DNA from: Streptosporangiaceae bacterium
Lineage (GTDB): Bacteria; Actinomycetota; Actinomycetes; Streptosporangiales; Streptosporangiaceae
Length of the DNA stretch: 49,728 bases
Assembly (NCBI GenBank): GCA_030041135.1
Contig: JASHOL010000469.1
Coordinates: forward strand, 1 to 49,728
Direction of reading: 5' to 3'
The number at the start of each line of letters is the position of its first letter. Within the stretch, counting starts at the first letter, position 1. Of the stretch, positions 17,111-25,883 are shown piece by piece. The translations under genes and the position numbers were made by a program. Under the pieces are notes generated by a model. That model saw only the letters and a list, made by a program, of their open reading frames with translations. It was not told the origin of the DNA and did not search any database.

Positions 17111-17132
17111 CCGGAGGCGGACGGCCTCCCGG
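17111..17132 (+). terminator. Hairpin just after the LLM oxidoreductase gene
   Basis: CCGGAGGC pairs with GCCT-C-CCGG, an 8-bp stem with one bulged C and a 5-base loop, beginning 3 bases after the stop codon. No T-run. Confidence 0.6.
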
Positions 17133-17819
17133 ATCGGCTGCATTTCGAGACCACCCCAAGCCCGGCGCACTAGGTACGACCGTCGCGTCAGCCAAGCATC
17201 CGCGGCGACCTGGCTCGGCTGGGACCGTGGGTTTCGCGGCAATCCGGCCGCGATCGGTGCCGCACCTGGGCCGGGAGTCACGCTGGGTGTTGTGCGGGAG
17301 GCGGTCGGGTCGCCCGGCCGGCCGCGACCGCGCGCCAGGCGCCCCCAGGCCCCCGATAAACCGGACTAAACGCCCAGTCTCACGTCGGCGCGTGGGGCGT
17401 CGAGGCCCGCAACGACTGCCGGAGGATCACATTTCACCGACTCGGTCCCGATTCTTGACCTTTCTGTCCGTATTTGCCGGGATGGAGTCGGTGAAATGAC
17501 ACAGCGTGACCGGGCTAAACCATAGTGAATGCCGCATTGCGGGCTCGGCAGCGGAGGCGGCGATCGGGCGCGGCCCTCAGTTGCAGCCCCACGGGCTTAG
17601 GGCGCATTTCCGGCCAGCGCCGGGCTGGAGTCCGGCTCAGGCGAACCCGTCTGCGCAAGTTCGTGGCCCAGTTCACCCGTGGCGGATGATGCCAGCGGGA
17701 ACTCGCCCTCCATAGGTTGGCAGTCAGGGCACGATCTGCGGGCGGGGTTACGGCTGCCGAAATCACTACAGATCACATTATTACTGGCAGAGCGTGGCTC
17801 CCCCGAAGGGGGAAGAGGC
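17133..17819. other. Gene-free stretch with a long inverted repeat
   Basis: No convincing coding frame is seen. The ORFs listed here are rich in Arg/Pro or lack family features. The notable element is a perfect 14-bp inverted repeat, CATTTCACCGACTC (17430-17443) and GAGTCGGTGAAATG (17485-17498), extended inward by TCCCG/CGGGA after a 2-by-2 mismatch, leaving a 27-base loop. No target-site duplication is obvious at its ends. Confidence 0.6.
17430..17498. repeat. 69-base element bounded by perfect 14-bp inverted repeats
   Basis: The arms are CATTTCACCGACTC and GAGTCGGTGAAATG, with a second inner pair TCCCG (17446-17450)/CGGGA (17478-17482). It could be a structured small RNA, a bound dyad or a miniature mobile element. 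It lies 320 bases from the upstream stop and 322 from the downstream start, so it is not an ordinary terminator. Confidence 0.7.
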
Positions 17820-18383
17820 ATGAGCAGTGCACGAGGGCGCCCGGCTGGCGAGAGCGGCCAGGCCTACGAGGAGACGGGCGAGTACCAGCAGACGGGCGCG
17901 TACTCGCAATCGGCCGGGCACTCGCCGTCGGGCGCGTACTCGGAGGAACGGCCATACCCCCCGGATACGCGGGAGGGCCGGTACACCGGCCAGCGCCGGG
18001 CCGAAGGCGCCGCGGGTGCGCTCGCCGGCACCATCCTGGCCGGCGCGCTGATGATCATCTCCGGCGCAATCGGCTTCCTGTACGGGCTGGCCATGGTCAT
18101 CAGGGGCCACTTCTTCGCCTTCCATAGCGGCTACGCCTACGCCTGGACGACACGGAATTGGGGCTTCGCAGAACTGATCCTCGGCGGACTCATCTTCTTC
18201 GCAGGCGTCTGCGTAATGCTCGGCATGACGTGGGCCCGCATCCTGGGGGTGATGCTCGCGGTGCTGAGCGCCGTCGCGGCCTTCCTGACGGTTCCCTTCT
18301 TCCCGGTGTGGTCGATCCTGGTCGTCGCCATCAACGTGTTCATCATCTGGGCGCTGGTGTACCCCCGGCGACACCTCGTCTGA
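17820..18383 (+). CDS. Small four-helix membrane protein (DUF7144-like)
   Basis: A 187-residue protein with a roughly 75-residue hydrophilic N-terminus rich in Glu, Tyr, Gln and Gly (EETGEYQQTGAYSQS, GAYSEERPYPP), then four predicted helices (LAGTILAGALMIISGAIGFLYG; FAELILGGLIFFAGVCVMLG; ILGVMLAVLSAVAAFLTVP; WSILVVAINVFIIWALV). The pattern matches a common actinobacterial membrane-protein family of unknown function. The ORF track starts at 17679, but the ATG at 17820 directly follows a GGGGGAAGAGG ribosome site. Confidence 0.82.
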   Translation: MSSARGRPAGESGQAYEETGEYQQTGAYSQSAGHSPSGAYSEERPYPPDTREGRYTGQRRAEGAAGALAGTILAGALMIISGAIGFLYGLAMVIRGHFFAFHSGYAYAWTTRNWGFAELILGGLIFFAGVCVMLGMTWARILGVMLAVLSAVAAFLTVPFFPVWSILVVAINVFIIWALVYPRRHLV

Positions 18384-18416
18384 CCAGCGGAGTTTCACGG
18401 CCACTGCTAATGGGCG

Positions 18417-18448
18417 GGCCTGGGGCCTTTGGGGGGAGGCCTCAGGCC
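18417..18448. terminator. Bidirectional hairpin between convergent genes
   Basis: GGCCTGGGGCCT (18417-18428) pairs with AGGCCTCAGGCC (18437-18448) over 12 bp including one G-T wobble; the loop is TTGGGGGG. It lies between the stops of the membrane protein and the phosphotriesterase gene and could end transcription from both sides. Confidence 0.7.
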
Positions 18449-18485
18449 GCCGCCCTCAGGGCAGCGCAAGCCGCGCGGGAAGCCG

Positions 18486-19442
18486 TCACCCGGAGAAATA
18501 GCGCCGCGGATTGGCCACGAGCATCGTCTCGATCTGCTGGTCGGTGACCCCGCGCTCGCGCAGCGCGGGCAGGACGTCATCGAAGATGTGCTCGAAGTGC
18601 CACCTCGGCGCGAACACTCCGATCGCCTCTGGCGGGAACCAGTCGATGTGGCAGGACGCATCGTGGGACAGCACCATGCTGGCGGCGTAACCGCGCTCGC
18701 ACAGCGCGGCCACGGTCTGAACGCGCTGGTCAAACGGCGTGACGATGTCGATTCCGAACCGGTCCATGCCGAGGAGGCAGCCGGAGTCGGCCATCTCGGT
18801 CAGGTAGTCCAGGTCGGTGGTGTCCCCGCTGTGGCCGAGCACGACGCGGCTCAGGTCGACACCTTCGCCGCGGAGGACCCGCAGCACATCTCTCCCGGTA
18901 TGCGATGCCGGGTGCGTGTGCACGGTGACCGGCGCCCGGGTCTCCTTGTGCGCCTGGCCGACCGCGCGCATGGCCCGCTCCACGCCCGGCGTCAGGCCCT
19001 GGTCGTCGATCGCGCACTTCAGGAAGGCCGCCTTGATGCCGGTGCCGGCGATCCCGGTTGTGATGTCACCGATGAACATCTGCGCCATCGGGTCGAGGTC
19101 GCCGGCGCGCGGCAGCCGGTACCTGAAGTAAAACGGCAGTTCGTTGTAGGTATACAGGCCGGTCGCGACGACGATATTCAGCGGCACGCCGTCGGCGACC
19201 CGGCGGATCCGGTGGATGTCGCGGCCGAGGCCGAGCACGGTGGGGTCGACGACCGTCCGGCAGCCCCGGTCGTAGAGCGCGGTCAGCTTGGCGATCGCGT
19301 CATCGACCCGCTCGGTCTCATTCCAGTCGCCCGGGTAGTTCGTTCTGACCTCCTCGTTCAGTATGAACACGTGCTCGTGCATGAGCGTCATGCCGAGCGA
19401 GTCGACGTCGACGGGGCCACGTACAGTCTCGACCAGTGCCAT
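18486..19442 (-). CDS. Phosphotriesterase-like lactonase family protein
   Basis: A 318-residue amidohydrolase-superfamily TIM barrel. Metal ligands are recognisable: H22 and H24 in LMHEHV, the candidate carbamylated K142 in [10 protein letters not shown]175 and/or H177 in TVHTHPA, H204 in VLGHSGD, and D261 in LSHDAS. Members hydrolyse lactones (including acyl-homoserine lactones) or phosphotriesters. Its position, divergent from acyl-CoA dehydrogenase genes and sharing their operator region, suggests hydrolysis of a lactone or ester intermediate in the same pathway. The start is probably leaderless: TACGGT lies 6 bases before the ATG. Confidence 0.88.
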   Translation of the reverse strand: MALVETVRGPVDVDSLGMTLMHEHVFILNEEVRTNYPGDWNETERVDDAIAKLTALYDRGCRTVVDPTVLGLGRDIHRIRRVADGVPLNIVVATGLYTYNELPFYFRYRLPRAGDLDPMAQMFIGDITTGIAGTGIKAAFLKCAIDDQGLTPGVERAMRAVGQAHKETRAPVTVHTHPASHTGRDVLRVLRGEGVDLSRVVLGHSGDTTDLDYLTEMADSGCLLGMDRFGIDIVTPFDQRVQTVAALCERGYAASMVLSHDASCHIDWFPPEAIGVFAPRWHFEHIFDDVLPALRERGVTDQQIETMLVANPRRYFSG

Positions 19443-19448
19443 GGCCTG

Positions 19449-19481
19449 ACCGTAGCGTGGGGACGTACCGACCGGTAGGTA
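19449..19481. promoter_or_regulatory. Divergent promoter region with TetR-like operator
   Basis: TACCGACCGGTAGGTA (19466-19481) is a near-palindrome of the ACCGACCGGTCGGT kind found at TetR-family operators. It sits in the 77-base gap between the lactonase and acyl-CoA dehydrogenase genes and covers the expected -35 region of the lactonase promoter, whose -10 (TACGGT, minus strand) is at 19449-19454. One TetR repressor could thus control both arms. No TetR gene is in the window. Confidence 0.6.
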
Positions 19482-19519
19482 GTCTTATCCGGACCCGCCA
19501 GGGCCGCAGGAGGCAGCAG

Positions 19520-20737
19520 ATGGACTTCGCATACGACGCTCGCACCGAGGAGCTCCGCGGCCAGCTCCAGGCGTACATAGACGAGCACATCCTCCCGGCC
19601 GAGAAGGTCTTCGAGGAGCAGGCGGCGCAGCTCGCCGACGAGGGTCGCGGCTGGGAGCGCCCGGCGGTCATGGAGGATCTGAAGGCCGAGGCCAGGCGGC
19701 AGGGCCTGTGGAACCTGTTCCTGGCCCACCACCCCGACGGTGCGGGCCTGACCAACCTCCAGTACGCGCCGCTGGCCGAGCTGAGCGGCCACTCGGGCAT
19801 CATCCCCGAGGCGCTCAACTGTGCTGCACCCGACACCGGGAACATGGAGGTGCTGGCCGAGTTCGGCACGAAGGAGCAGCAGGACCGCTGGCTAAGGCCG
19901 CTGCTGGATGGCGAGATCAGGTCCGCCTTCTGCATGACCGAGCCGGATGTGGCCTCCTCGGATGCCACCAACATCTCCACCAGCATCGTCCGCGACGGTG
20001 ACGTGTACGTGATCAACGGGCGCAAGTGGTGGTCGTCAGGCGCGATGGACCCGCGCTGCAAGATCCTTATCGTCATGGGCAAGAGCAACCCGGATGCCGA
20101 CCGGCACCGGCAGCAGACTCAGATCCTCGTGCCCAGCGACACGCCGGGCGTGAACATCGAGCGCGGCGTGCACGTGTTCGGCTACACCGACGGCACGCAC
20201 GGCGGGCACGCCGAGATCGAGTTCAGCGACGTCAGGGTCCCGGCCGCGAACGTGATCGCCGGAGAGGGAGAGGGCTTCGCGATCGCCCAGGCGCGCCTCG
20301 GTCCCGGCCGGATCCACCACTGCATGCGCCAGATCGGCGCGGCCGAGCGCGCGCTTGAGCTGATGTGCAGGCGCGTCACCGACCGGGTTGCCTGGGGCAA
20401 GCCGCTGGCCGAGCAGGGGGTCATCCAGGACTGGATCGCCGAGTCCAGGGTCCGGATCGAGCAGGCCAGGCTGCTGGTGCTGAAGACCGCCTGGCTGATG
20501 GATACGGTCGGCAACAAGGGCGCGCATACCGAGATCCAGGCCATCAAGATCGCGGTACCGCGAATGACGCAGTGGGTGCTCGACCGGGCCATTCAGGCCC
20601 ACGGCGCGGGCGGGGTCAGCCAGGACTTCCCGCTCGCGACGATGTGGGCGCACGCCAGGACGCTGCGGCTGGCCGACGGCCCGGACGAGGTCCACAAGCG
20701 CTCCCTGGCTTACAGGGAGCTCAAGAAATACCGGTAG
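19520..20737 (+). CDS. Acyl-CoA dehydrogenase (ACAD10/11-like)
   Basis: A 405-residue flavoprotein that would introduce a 2,3-double bond into an acyl-CoA. The FAD/substrate motif [32 protein letters not shown] and the late [18 protein letters not shown] match the ACAD10/11 subgroup, which can act on unusual or 4-hydroxylated acyl-CoAs. The ORF track starts at 19436, but the ATG at 19520 follows AGGAGG. First gene of a five-gene run with two SDRs and two more dehydrogenases. Confidence 0.9.
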   Translation: MDFAYDARTEELRGQLQAYIDEHILPAEKVFEEQAAQLADEGRGWERPAVMEDLKAEARRQGLWNLFLAHHPDGAGLTNLQYAPLAELSGHSGIIPEALNCAAPDTGNMEVLAEFGTKEQQDRWLRPLLDGEIRSAFCMTEPDVASSDATNISTSIVRDGDVYVINGRKWWSSGAMDPRCKILIVMGKSNPDADRHRQQTQILVPSDTPGVNIERGVHVFGYTDGTHGGHAEIEFSDVRVPAANVIAGEGEGFAIAQARLGPGRIHHCMRQIGAAERALELMCRRVTDRVAWGKPLAEQGVIQDWIAESRVRIEQARLLVLKTAWLMDTVGNKGAHTEIQAIKIAVPRMTQWVLDRAIQAHGAGGVSQDFPLATMWAHARTLRLADGPDEVHKRSLAYRELKKYR

Positions 20738-20788
20738 CCCAACGGGCCATCGGAGTACACGGGGCAGAGCCCCGCGGAGGAGGAATAC

Positions 20789-21550
20789 ATGTCAGAGGCT
20801 TCCCAGCGAGTGGCCATCGTCACCGGCGGCGCGCGTGGCATCGGTGCCGGCACCGCCAGACGGCTGGCTGCCGACGGGCTGGCGGTCGCGGTCCTCGACC
20901 TGAAGGAAGGCGACAGTCAGGGCACCGTCGACGCGATCACGAGCGCAGGCGGCACCGCGCTGGCCGTGGGAGCCGACGTCAGCGACGCCGACCAGGTCGG
21001 GGCCGCGGTCGACAAGGTCGCGACCGAACTCGGCCCGCCGGTCGTCCTGGTCAACAACGCGGGCGTCATCAAGGACAACATGCTGTTCAAGATGACCGAC
21101 GACGACTGGGACACCGTGATCGGCGTCCACCTTCGCGGCTCGTTCCTTATGTCGCGCGCCTGCCAGAAGCACATGGTCGACGGCAGGTGGGGCCGGATCG
21201 TGAACCTGTCCTCCAGCTCAGCGCTCGGCAACCGCGGCCAGGCCAACTACTCCACGGCCAAGGCGGGCCTGCAGGGATTCACCAAGACGCTGGCCATCGA
21301 GCTCGGCCAGTTCGGTGTCACCGCGAACGCGGTCGCGCCCGGCTTCATCGCCACCGACATGACCGCGGCGACCGCGGCCAGGCTCGGCATCGGCTTCGAG
21401 GAGTTCCAGAAGGCCGCCGCCACGCAGATCCCGGTCCGCCGGGTCGGAACCCCCGATGACGTCGCGCACGTCACTTCGTTCCTGGTCAGCGAGGGCGCCG
21501 GCTTCGTGTCCGGCCAGGTGATCTACGTAGCAGGCGGACCGCTGTGCTAG
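20789..21550 (+). CDS. SDR family oxidoreductase (FabG-like)
   Basis: A 253-residue short-chain dehydrogenase: cofactor motif TGGARGIGAG, NNAGV, a catalytic Ser in NLSSSSA and the YSTAK pair (Y154, K158), ending in the usual VIYVAGG. Such an enzyme would oxidise a 3-hydroxyacyl-CoA or an alcohol in the pathway set by the neighbouring acyl-CoA dehydrogenases. GGAGGAGG lies about 8 bases before the ATG. The last codons overlap the next start (GTG at 21544). Confidence 0.92.
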   Translation: MSEASQRVAIVTGGARGIGAGTARRLAADGLAVAVLDLKEGDSQGTVDAITSAGGTALAVGADVSDADQVGAAVDKVATELGPPVVLVNNAGVIKDNMLFKMTDDDWDTVIGVHLRGSFLMSRACQKHMVDGRWGRIVNLSSSSALGNRGQANYSTAKAGLQGFTKTLAIELGQFGVTANAVAPGFIATDMTAATAARLGIGFEEFQKAAATQIPVRRVGTPDDVAHVTSFLVSEGAGFVSGQVIYVAGGPLC

Positions 21551-22752
21551 ATGATGCAGCGCTAGACGGCGCGAAGGTCACCGCGGACGACCTGCGTGCG
21601 CAGGTCGCCGAGTTCCTGGCCGGTCATGACCCGGAGATCACCGGCCGGCAGGAGTTCCTGAACGCCCGGTTCGATGCGGGCCTCGCGTGGGTGCATTACC
21701 CTGCGGGCCTGGGTGGCCAGGGCCTGCCTCGTTCCCTCCAGACCGTCGTTGATCGGGCGTTCAACGATGCGCACGCGCCAACCAACCGCCCGGAGCGGAA
21801 CGGAATCGGCCTTGGCATGGCCGGGCCCACGATCCTGGCGCACGGCACGGCTGAGCAGAAAGAGCGCTGGCTGCGGCCGCTGTGGACCGGCGAGGAGATC
21901 TGGTGCCAGCTGTTCAGCGAGCCGGGAGCCGGGTCCGACCTGGCGGGCCTGTCCACCAGGGCGCTGCGCGACGGCGACGACTGGGTGGTGAACGGTCAGA
22001 AGGTCTGGACCTCCTCGGCTCACATGGCCAAGCGCGGACTCCTGGTCGCCAGGACCGATCCCGACCAGCCCAAGCACCAGGGGCTGACGTACTTCGCCCT
22101 GGACATGAAGCAGCCGGGAGTCGAGGTCAGGCCGCTACGCCAGATTACCGGCGAGGCGGAGTTCAACGAGGTCTTCATGACCGACGCCCGGGTCGCCGAC
22201 GCCGATCGCATCGGCGGGGTGGGCGAGGGCTGGCAGGTGTCGATGGCCACGCTGATGAACGAGCGCGTGTCCATCGGGGGGAACGCGCTGCCGCGTGAGG
22301 GCGGCATGATCGCCTCGGCGGCTCGCACCTGGCGCGAACACCCCGAACTCCGGACGCCGGGCTTGCATGACCGCCTGCTCCGGCTCTGGGCAGATGCCGA
22401 GGTGGCCAGGATCGCGGGCGCCCGGCTGCGCCAGTCGCTCGCCGCCGGGCAGCCGGGCCCCGAAGGGTCAGCCGCCAAGCTGGTGTTCGCCCGGTTGAAC
22501 CAGGAGGTCTCCGAGTTCGAAGTCGAGCTGGCCGGAGCGGACGGACTGTTGTACGACGACTGGACCATGCGCAGGCCAGAAGGCGCCAACTTCTTCGGCC
22601 GCAACCCCGACTACCGGTTCCTGCGGGCCAAGGGCAACTCGATCGAGGGCGGTACCTCGGAGGTCCTGCGCAACATCATCGCCGAGCGGGTGCTCGGGTT
22701 GCCGAAGGAGGCCAGGGTGGATACCGGGCCGTGGAAGGACCTGCCCCGGTGA
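21544..22752 (+). CDS. Acyl-CoA dehydrogenase, large-type subunit
   Basis: A 402-residue ACAD with LFSEPGAGSDLAGLSTRA (FAD/substrate loop), WVVNGQKVWTSSAH and the C-terminal GNSIEGGTSEVLRNIIAERVLGLP, which contains the flavin-adenine contact and catalytic-loop region. It starts by a 7-base overlap with the SDR. Together with the following, more diverged ACAD it probably forms a heteromeric alpha2beta2 enzyme like the paired FadE proteins of actinobacterial sterol side-chain degradation; this is inferred from adjacency. Confidence 0.9.
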   Translation: MLDDAALDGAKVTADDLRAQVAEFLAGHDPEITGRQEFLNARFDAGLAWVHYPAGLGGQGLPRSLQTVVDRAFNDAHAPTNRPERNGIGLGMAGPTILAHGTAEQKERWLRPLWTGEEIWCQLFSEPGAGSDLAGLSTRALRDGDDWVVNGQKVWTSSAHMAKRGLLVARTDPDQPKHQGLTYFALDMKQPGVEVRPLRQITGEAEFNEVFMTDARVADADRIGGVGEGWQVSMATLMNERVSIGGNALPREGGMIASAARTWREHPELRTPGLHDRLLRLWADAEVARIAGARLRQSLAAGQPGPEGSAAKLVFARLNQEVSEFEVELAGADGLLYDDWTMRRPEGANFFGRNPDYRFLRAKGNSIEGGTSEVLRNIIAERVLGLPKEARVDTGPWKDLPR

Positions 22753-22805
22753 GTGAGCTAGCCCCCGTGACTGAGGTAACCCCCGTGATTGAGATAACAC
22801 AGTGA
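22749..22805 (+). repeat. GTG-initiated 18-bp tandem repeat forming an 18-codon bridging mini-ORF
   Basis: Units begin with GTG at 22749, 22767 and 22785 (18, 18 and 17 bases) and a fourth partial copy supplies the GTG start of the next gene at 22802. Each has the form GTGA(C/G/T)TGAG(C/G/A)TA. From 22749 they read as one frame of 18 codons (VSELAPVTEVTPVIEITQ) that begins in a GTGA overlap with the upstream stop and ends in a GTGA overlap with the downstream start. Confidence 0.7.
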
Positions 22806-24007
22806 GCGAGACCGTGAACGCGACCCCCGCCAACCTGGGACCAGGCGCGAGCGGGAAGAACCGCGGCACCCGGACCGCTGACCTGCTCTACGGCGACACC
22901 GAGACGGAGCTGCGGGGTGCCGTCCGGGCGGTGCTGGAGGATAAGGCGACCTGGCGGGACGTGCTGGCCAGGACCGAAACCCCGCAGACGTATGACGACA
23001 AGCTGTGGCGGACGCTCGCGGCCGACATCGGGGTCGCCGGGCTACTAATCCCGGAGTCGCTGGGCGGTGCTGGTGCCTCCTACCGCGAGGCGGCAGTCGT
23101 GGCTGAGGAGATCGGCCGGGCTGTCGCGCCCGTTCCCTTCCTGGGCAGTGCCGTGATGGCAACCACCGCGCTGTGCGCCTGCGGTGACACGGCGCTGCTG
23201 CCGGAACTGGCCGGCGGCGGGGCGACGGCGGCGCTGGCGGTGCCGTTTGCGGCGGGAACGCGGGCCAAGCCGGTGCCGACCGTCAGGCTGGACGCTCCCG
23301 AGGCCGGGGACGGCCCTGGGGACTACCGGCTTACCGGCGTGATCACCGGACTGGCCGACGCGCTGCCCGCGGACCTGCTGATCGTACCGGCCGACAGCGT
23401 GCCGTATGGCCTGTACACGGTCCGGGTCAGCTCGCCGGGTGTCGGCAAGCGGCCGCTGACCTCCCTGGACATGACCCGGCAGCTGTGCGAGGTCCGGCTC
23501 GAGCAGGCGCCGGCGCGGGGCCTGGCCTCGGGAAAGCAGGCCGAGGACGCCGTCGCCGCGGCGCTGCTCGCCGGGGCCGGCCTGCTGGCCTGCGAGCAGT
23601 TCGGCCTGGCCGAGCGGTGCCTGGACACGACCGTCGCCTACGTCAAGGAGCGCAGCCAGTTCGCGCGGCCAATCGGCAGCTTCCAGGCGATCAAGCACCG
23701 GCTGGCCGACTTGTGGGTGTCGGTGACGCAGTGCCGGGCGGCGGCCCGGTACGCGGCCGACTGGCTGGCCGCCGGGTTCGGCCCGGAGACCACCCTCGCC
23801 GTGGCGCTGGCCAAGGCGGCCTGCTCCGACACCGCGCTCAAGGCCGCTCAGGAGATGATCCAGCTCCACGGCGGGATCGGGTTCACGTGGGAGCACCCGG
23901 CGCACCTGTACCTCAAGCGGGCCAAGGCCGACTCGCTCGCGCTCGGCACCGCCGACGCGCACCGGGCGTCGCTGGACGTGCTGGCCAACCTGCCAGGACC
24001 TGAGTAA
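22802..24007 (+). CDS. Acyl-CoA dehydrogenase, second (diverged) subunit
   Basis: A 401-residue ACAD-like protein with a less conserved middle (GVITGLADALPADLLIVPA) and a conserved C-terminal helix bundle: RSQFARPIGSFQAIKHRLAD and MIQLHGGIGFTWEHPAHLYLKRAK. Such diverged partners often lack the catalytic base and act as the non-catalytic subunit of heteromeric FadE pairs. It is linked to the preceding dehydrogenase by the mini-ORF repeat and to the following SDR by a TAATG stop-start overlap. Confidence 0.88.
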   Translation: MSETVNATPANLGPGASGKNRGTRTADLLYGDTETELRGAVRAVLEDKATWRDVLARTETPQTYDDKLWRTLAADIGVAGLLIPESLGGAGASYREAAVVAEEIGRAVAPVPFLGSAVMATTALCACGDTALLPELAGGGATAALAVPFAAGTRAKPVPTVRLDAPEAGDGPGDYRLTGVITGLADALPADLLIVPADSVPYGLYTVRVSSPGVGKRPLTSLDMTRQLCEVRLEQAPARGLASGKQAEDAVAAALLAGAGLLACEQFGLAERCLDTTVAYVKERSQFARPIGSFQAIKHRLADLWVSVTQCRAAARYAADWLAAGFGPETTLAVALAKAACSDTALKAAQEMIQLHGGIGFTWEHPAHLYLKRAKADSLALGTADAHRASLDVLANLPGPE

Positions 24008-24786
24008 TGCAGACCCTCAGCCGCGCCGGGGCCGTCGTCACCGGTGCTGGCAGCGGCATCGGCGCGGCGCTGGCCCGGCGGCTGTCGGGTGAGGGCGCCA
24101 GGGTCGTGGTGAACGACATCGACGCGGCGGCCGCCGCTGCCGTTGCGTCGTCCTGTGCCGGAGACGCCGTCCCGATCGGCGGAGACGCGGCGAGCGAGGC
24201 GGGTGTGGCTCGGCTGATCGGGGAGGCCAGGCGGGAACTCGGCGAGATCGACCTGTACTGTGCCAATGCCGGGATCGCCAGGGCTGGCGGTCCTGAGGCC
24301 TCAGAGGCCGACTGGGCCGACTCCTGGAACGTCAACGTGATGGCCCACGTCCGGGCGGCTCGCCTGCTGGTGCCGGCCTGGCTGGAGCGGGGGAGCGGGC
24401 ACCTGATCTGCACGGTCTCCGCGGCCGGACTGCTGGCCATGCCGGGCACGGCGCCGTATTCCGTGACCAAGCACGCGGCGCTGGCGTTCGCGGAGTGGAT
24501 GGCCTTCACCTATCGCCACCGCGGGATCACGGTGCAGGCCGTCTGCCCGCTCGGAGTGAAGACACCGATGCTCCCTGGTCCTGGTGAGCCAGGCTTCAAG
24601 CTGCTCGGCGAGGCGGCAATCTCGCCGGAAGAAGTGGCCGGCGCGGTAGTGGCCGGAATTGCCGACGGCCGGTTCCTGATCCTTCCGCATCCGGAGGTGG
24701 CCGGCATGTACGCGGGGCGGGCGTCCGATCCTGATCACTGGCGGGATGCCATGAGCAAGATCCAGCAGTTCCTCGAGGCGCCCTAG
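24007..24786 (+). CDS. SDR family oxidoreductase
   Basis: A 259-residue classical short-chain dehydrogenase: TGAGSGIGAA (cofactor), NDID (an acidic residue after strand 2 suggests NAD preference), NAGI, S138 in TVSAAG and YSVTK (Y151, K155). It is the last gene of the acyl-CoA catabolic run and starts within the previous stop (TAATG). A probable dehydrogenase for a hydroxyacyl intermediate, with low substrate certainty. Confidence 0.9.
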   Translation: MQTLSRAGAVVTGAGSGIGAALARRLSGEGARVVVNDIDAAAAAAVASSCAGDAVPIGGDAASEAGVARLIGEARRELGEIDLYCANAGIARAGGPEASEADWADSWNVNVMAHVRAARLLVPAWLERGSGHLICTVSAAGLLAMPGTAPYSVTKHAALAFAEWMAFTYRHRGITVQAVCPLGVKTPMLPGPGEPGFKLLGEAAISPEEVAGAVVAGIADGRFLILPHPEVAGMYAGRASDPDHWRDAMSKIQQFLEAP

Positions 24787-25328
24787 GCCTGCCATGCCGG
24801 CCATTGCGAGATAGTGCCGCTGGGGCCGCCCTGAACGCGTATGTAAGCCTGATAGGTACGCGCCGTAAAAAGATGCTCCCCAGTCATACAAGTCCCTGGC
24901 GTTGTCATTAACCTTGAGTGCGCCGAGATGCGCGGTCGGAACGCCCTTGACCGGCACAGGAGCACGCACAGCTAACGCGGACGCCATAGCTGGACTGAAC
25001 GCAGCAATCGTTGCAGCGGCCCGATGTCGGCACCTCCAGAAGCCGGGTCCCCCGGAGCCGGGTCGGGCTAGGCTACGTTCTGTCGAATGCGCCAAATGCC
25101 GCAAAGAGGTTGCGCAGGTGGCCGTAGCACGAGCAAACTGGCCGAGATAACCAGGCGATAGTCTGGCGGAAAACATGGTTATGACCTGGGCAGACGTAAG
25201 TCAGGCGGGCAGTTCTGAAAGCGCCAGCACCTGGTTAGATGGGCGAGGGGAGCGTGTTCACAGGCACCGCGCTCCGCAGGGTGACACCGGCTAGCCCAGC
25301 AGCTGAGGAGATCATCGGGGCCGTCATC
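24787..25328. other. Intergenic region without a supported gene
   Basis: About 540 bases with somewhat lower GC in the first third. Listed ORFs here have no recognisable family. A 7-bp inverted repeat ATAACCA (25147-25153)/TGGTTAT (25176-25182) lies about 150 bases before the next start and may be regulatory. On the minus strand around 24790-24960 two overlapping frames look faintly protein-like and may be a decayed gene, but I cannot name it. Confidence 0.5.
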
Positions 25329-25868
25329 ATGTCAGACACGGACGCAGTAGTCAGCCAGGAGCAGGCTGTACCCGACGCCCCCGCGGTGGCCGGGCCCTCG
25401 CCTGTCGCGCCTGGCATGCCCGCGCCCGCTGTGCCCGCGCCCGCGGCCTCCGCGCCGATGGCTCAGCGGCCGAGCCTGACCGGGATGATCCACCACGTGG
25501 AGCTCTGGGTGCCCGATCTCGACCGGGCGATCGTCAGCTGGGGCTGGCTGCTCGGCGCACTCGGATACCGGCTGTACCAGGACTGGCCCGGCGGCCGGAG
25601 CTGGGGAGCGGGGAACTGCTACATCGTGGTTGAGCAGTCGCCGGCCCGCACCGCCAGCCGGCACGACCGACTCCGGCCCGGCCTTAACCACCTGGCCTTC
25701 TTCGCGGCGGATCGCGCGCACGTGGACGAGCTTGTCGCCGAGGCGCTGCTGCACGGCTGGAAACTGATGTTCACCGACAAGCACCCCTATGCTGGCGGAG
25801 AGCATCACTACGCGGCGTACCTAGAAAACTACGACGGCTACGAGGTGGAACTAGTCGCCGCGGAGTAG
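25329..25868 (+). CDS. VOC family (glyoxalase-fold) protein
   Basis: A 179-residue protein with a roughly 45-residue Ala/Pro-rich head (PVAPGMPAPAVPAPAASAP) followed by a single VOC unit: GMIHHVELWVPDLDRAIVSWGWLLGALGY, GLNHLAFFAADRAHVDELV and the terminal YLENYDGYEVELVA, with the expected His and Glu metal-ligand candidates. It may be a dioxygenase, isomerase or resistance protein. The ORF starts at 25239, but MSDTDAVV at 25329 is a likelier start. The core alone begins at the ATG at 25458 or 25485. Confidence 0.82.
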   Translation: MSDTDAVVSQEQAVPDAPAVAGPSPVAPGMPAPAVPAPAASAPMAQRPSLTGMIHHVELWVPDLDRAIVSWGWLLGALGYRLYQDWPGGRSWGAGNCYIVVEQSPARTASRHDRLRPGLNHLAFFAADRAHVDELVAEALLHGWKLMFTDKHPYAGGEHHYAAYLENYDGYEVELVAAE

Positions 25869-25883
25869 ATCAGTGCTCGGTTG

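Noticed and set aside
17227-17499. Plus-strand ORF in the gene-free stretch
   Set aside because: Composition is Arg/Pro/Gly-biased, no ribosome site or motif is seen, and it ends inside the inverted repeat.
24783-24965. Protein-like minus-strand frame ending in ARTYQAYIRVQGG
   Set aside because: It is short, without ribosome site or recognised family, and overlaps another equally plausible frame; at most a decayed gene.
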